DNA of 64,000 nt from Nitzschia sp. DOCU1 (taxonomy: Eukaryota; Bacillariophyta; Bacillariophyceae; Bacillariales; Bacillariaceae). The translations under genes and the position numbers were made by a program. The number at the start of each line of letters is the position of its first letter. Within the stretch, counting starts at the first letter, position 1. The stretch covers positions 2,418,001 through 2,482,000 of the forward strand of contig OX595991.1 of assembly GCA_951394045.1 (NCBI GenBank), in the 5' to 3' direction. This document shows positions 60,861 through 64,000 of this stretch, in pieces. A model generated the notes under the pieces. The model did no database searches. It was not told the DNA's origin and saw nothing but the letters and a program-made list of their open reading frames with translations.

Positions 60861-62629
60861 ATGGGAGAGACGAAACGCCCGCAAAAACGCAATGCTCAGG
60901 CAAAGAGCTCCAAGCGAATTCGCCAGGAACAAGAGGTAGACCGAAAGGCTCAAGAACTGACGTCTTTGATTTTTGGAAGTGGCGACGGGGGCAATGCCAG
61001 TATCGACGAACCGCAACCAAATGAGATCACCAAGAAACATGTTACGCCGCAAAGTCTCTTGTCCAAAAGTGTCACAGCGGACGCTGTTCGGGAAGATGCT
61101 TCTTCGGACGATGAAAGTGAGAATGACGACGAGCAGCCGACTGCGGCCGCTTGGGAAGATAACGACAACTCAATGATTCAAATTACGGGAAGTTCGAGGG
61201 ACCGACTAAAAAAGTTGCGGGACACTCGGGAGGAGACGCGTTGGCAGCAGAGTGAGCTAGAACAGCGCCTGAGACAACGATATGAGAAGACGGCAGCGAG
61301 GACAGCTCGGACGAACTGGGCAGCAGTCGACACGAAATCTGCCAGCAAACCCGTCGAAAAGGACGTTGATGACCAGGACTTCCTTGAAGGATCGTCAGGA
61401 GCGGTATTCGCCAAGAATCGAAATAGAATATCTTCCGGTATCATTGACATGGTTCGTCTAAAGGACGCGAATGAACAGGATCCGTGCGGGGCCGTGTTAC
61501 GTTGTGTTTCCTTTCACCCAATGTCAGATCCTGACGAACCACTGCTGATGACTGCTGGACTTGACAAAACAATCAGGTTCGTAGGCTGTTAAAATTTTCC
61601 TTTCGTCGCTTTCTTCTCTGGTTAGAATCTCATGGTCGTCTTTGTCCCTCTCTCAAATGCAGATTTTTCCAAGTCGGGGAAGAGGAGAGCAAGAAAATCC
61701 ATGGAATCCATTGTAAGTCAAAACAAAATGCTGAATGGGTCTCGGCATCAGAACACCGACTCTAATAGTAATTGCAGTCCCAAAGCTTCCAATCTACAAG
61801 GCATCGTTCCTTCCAGATTCGAATACTGTCTTGGCCACTGGTCGTCGTCCATTCTTTTACTTTTACGATATGGCATCGGGCAAAGTGGACTTTGTGCCAC
61901 AGATACTAGGAAGAGAAGAAAAGTCATGGGAAACTCATTTTGTATCTCAGGATGGAAAGAGCATCGCATTCCTCGGCAATGATGGGTATATCGTTTTGGT
62001 GGACCCACACAGCAAGCAATCGACTGGTTTCTTCAAATTGAATGGAAGTGTGCGGTCCGCTGCGTTCACTCCAGATGGCACCGAATTACTTGCCAGTGGA
62101 AGCGATGGAATCATCAACAGGTATGTATCGTGTGACTTGTTATGTGGGACGCAGAAGATCGTACGCTTTAACAATTCTCGTCCCTCGCTACCAAAGGTTT
62201 GACATTGGTACCCGCAAGTGCATAGAACGTTTTTCGAATAATGACGGAACCGTCACTTCATCACTCGACGCTTCCGCGGATCATTTTGCAGCAGGCGCTG
62301 AGAGTGGTGTCGTCAATCTGTACTCGACACTCGGGAACACCAATACGAGAAAACCAATACGGTCGATCATGAATGTTTCGACTGCAGTGGACTGTTTACG
62401 GTTCAATCACGATGGTCAGATTCTAGCCATGTCGAGTCGCTTCTCTTCGGATTGTCTCAAGCTGCTCCACGTTCCGTCAAGGACGGTTTTCTCGAACTGG
62501 CCGACATCAAAGACTCCCCTCAACTACGTGTTTGCCATGGACTTTTCTCCCAAGTCGCGGTATCTCACTGTAGGCAATGACAAAGGGAAATGTCTCCTGT
62601 ACAAGCTACGAAATTACCACGATGCATAG
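60861..62629 (+). CDS. UTP18: U3 snoRNP component UTP18 (WD40)
   Basis: Four exons, 60861-61576, 61663-61712, 61778-62120 and 62197-62629, give 513 residues; the 50-bp second exon encodes FFQVGEEESKKIHGIH. The N-terminus is basic with acidic patches and the ELTSLIFGS motif of UTP18. The C-terminal WD40 propeller begins near 215 (CVSFHPMSDPDEPLLMTAGLDKTIRFFQV), continues PKLPIYKASFLPDSNTVLATGRRPFFYFYD, and ends YLTVGNDKGKCLLYKLRNY. UTP18 belongs to the UTP-B part of the small-subunit processome and helps pre-18S cleavage in the nucleolus. Start is the ATG in ACCATGG. Confidence 0.92.
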
Positions 62630-62974
62630 ATAAGTACTATTATTTAAACTACTCGTATAGTAGGAACCAATGCAGTAACCGCTGAACTGTCGCGCAAAAG
62701 ACTGCTGCAGATTCTTCATTCTTCTTCTACTACCGGTAGCTACAAGAGTCATTCAGGCACCCTCTCGCGCTAATCGAACTAATCGATCGCATCCTGCCAA
62801 TCAATGGGTCTGGCCGTCGTGGCGATGTACGCAAGGCGTACGGCCGGCGCATCATCTCCCCGCACCGCCTTTGGCTCTCGCCGACGATGAGGGTTCGATT
62901 GGAGGTCCACAGCATCACCAGATCAATCATACTTCCATTACGGCAGCAAGTCGATCTGGTAAAAGACCTCAACC
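62630..62974. other. Intergenic, UTP18 to U1A/U2B''
   Basis: 345 bp between two plus-strand genes; it must contain the U1A/U2B'' promoter. No motif or RNA gene recognised. Confidence 0.3.
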
Positions 62975-63732
62975 ATGGCATCTACGATTGCTGCTCCAAA
63001 CAACACAATTTATGTGAAGAATATTGATTGGAAAGTCAAGAAGCCACTGCTGAGAAGGGCGCTTTACTCCTTGTTCACAAGACACGGCAAGGTACGCTAG
63101 GATACCTATCGGGCGGCGGTCGATTGCCCCATTGTGGATGTTTTACTCACTCGTTGGCTTTATTTTCACTTCAACAGGTCATTGAAATTATTACTTTACG
63201 AAGAGATGGATTGCGTGGGCAAGCCTGGGTAATATTTGATGACGTACAAGCCGCAACGGCGGCCATTCAAGCTGAGCAGGGATTTTCCTTTTTTGGCAAA
63301 GATTTGCAGCTAGCGTTCGCCAACGAGACATCGGATCGAATTGCTAAACGCAATGGTACATATGTGCCAAAGGCCAAACGGAAAAAGCAGGCTGTCCCTA
63401 GTGCCCCGAAGCCTACTACTACGACTACACCAGCTCAAGACGTGGTTCCTCCCCCTCCACCTAGCACTGCAGACAGCAGCAAGGGTTCCCTAGCGCAACA
63501 ACAACCATCTCATATTTTGTTTGCTCAAGATTTACCCAGCGAATGTAATGAAATGATGTTGGCCATGTTATTTCGTCAGTATGCTGGCTTCAAAGAAGTA
63601 CGGATTCCTCGCCAGGGTTTGGGTTTCATTGAATTCGATGACGAACCTCATGCGACTCTGGCCCTGGAACGATTGAATGGATTCAAGCTCACAACGACAG
63701 ATTCCTTGAAACTCACATACGGAAAGAGTTAA
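62975..63732 (+). CDS. U1A/U2B'' family spliceosomal RNA-binding protein (SNF-like)
   Basis: Two exons, 62975-63091 and 63178-63732, phase 0, give 223 residues. RRM1 starts NTIYVKNIDWKVKKPLLRRALYSLFTRHGKVIEII (RNP2 is IYVKNI) and has RNP1 RGQAWVIFDD, as in U1A, U2B'' and Drosophila SNF. A Lys-rich then Pro/Thr-rich linker leads to RRM2: SHILFAQDLPSECNEMMLAMLFRQYAGFKEVRIPRQGLGFIEFDDE. In animals U1A binds U1 snRNA stem-loop II and U2B'' binds U2 stem-loop IV with U2A'. The sequence does not tell which snRNA this one prefers; a dual SNF-like protein is possible. Length is typical (225 aa). Confidence 0.93.
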
Positions 63733-64000
63733 CGGTGATGTACTTGCACGGGGAAACTCTCATTCAGAATGGTCGGGATAAATCATCCCTTCACCTCACG
63801 GTGACACAATCGGCTTTGCGGCGTTTAGGAAACAAATAAAGATTGTCATACCTGTAGCTGAGTGTAAAGTAGGTCGGAAAGGGGAGGGCTAAAAGATTCA
63901 GCAACACTGGCTACCGTAGAGTTCGTAGTTCTACTAGAGCTTCAGGATCGATAGGAAGAATAGGTAGTTGGGGTCGAAGTTGTCGAACGATTAGCGAAAG
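63733..64000. other. Right window edge, 3' flank
   Basis: 268 bp downstream of the snRNP protein gene. No open frame of note or RNA gene is visible before the window ends. Confidence 0.3.

Noticed and set aside
1..64000. CRISPR array, bacterial operon, tRNA or rRNA genes
   Set aside because: No regularly spaced repeats, no cloverleaf or rRNA core sequences were recognised by reading; the only tRNA-like match is the primer site of the Copia element.

Overview
The window is eukaryotic nuclear DNA, most likely from a diatom. I infer this from four things. Genes are dense and carry short (about 70-150 bp) GT-AG introns. Several plastid-type presequences carry the diatom cleavage motif (SAFAF, CAFAP). 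One product has a second twin-arginine lumen signal, as expected for an extrinsic photosystem II protein. An intact Copia-type LTR retrotransposon has CoDi-like features, with DNRA in place of the usual DSGA protease motif and a WFC...H...C gag knuckle. The species cannot be fixed from the sequence alone.

Layout. 1-398: 3' end of a Ser-rich gene. 546-5401: ETFB-lysine-methyltransferase-like gene, topoisomerase I and RNA polymerase II subunit RPB4. 5441-10050: thylakoid-lumen PSII protein, unknown plastid protein, Cys-rich surface protein and a DCC/DUF393 thiol protein. 10489-18910: PARP-finger/PADR1/HhH protein, PNPOx-like protein, ERV1, PHT1-like transporter, TRM11/RlmL-like methyltransferase and a four-exon ATX1 copper chaperone. 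19044-21656: poly(A) polymerase. 21814-28098: Copia element inserted between the divergent poly(A) polymerase and SEC24 genes. 28444-37112: SEC24, a Gfo/Idh/MocA oxidoreductase, a membrane-anchored beta'-COP-like WD40 protein and an FSH serine hydrolase. 37177-42616: a PreP-like M16C protein without its zinc motif, a calycin-like protein and uS14. 43511-53876: VPS45, a G-protein alpha subunit, V-ATPase subunit d and AP-1 gamma. 53969-63732: a plastid methyltransferase, FAM136A, a RABL6-like protein, proteasome alpha5, UTP18 and U1A/U2B''.

Most genes are single-copy housekeeping functions: transcription, splicing, rRNA processing, membrane traffic and proteostasis. Neighbours do not form operons but often share short divergent promoters or end 10-60 bp apart. 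Several vesicle-traffic genes (SEC24, VPS45, V-ATPase d, AP-1 gamma, a beta'-COP-like gene) lie within 26 kb, which I treat as coincidence.

The most notable items are these: the young Copia element with identical LTRs, a single in-frame UGA between gag and pol, a possible initiator-tRNA internal primer site and a 6-bp target duplication; the catalytically dead membrane-anchored PreP relative; the zinc-less uS14; the PARP-finger protein with no PARP catalytic domain; the membrane-anchored COPI-like propeller; and a tiny copper-chaperone gene split into four exons. Exon junctions were derived by hand from GT-AG signals and reading phase. They all give full open frames but are not supported by transcripts.
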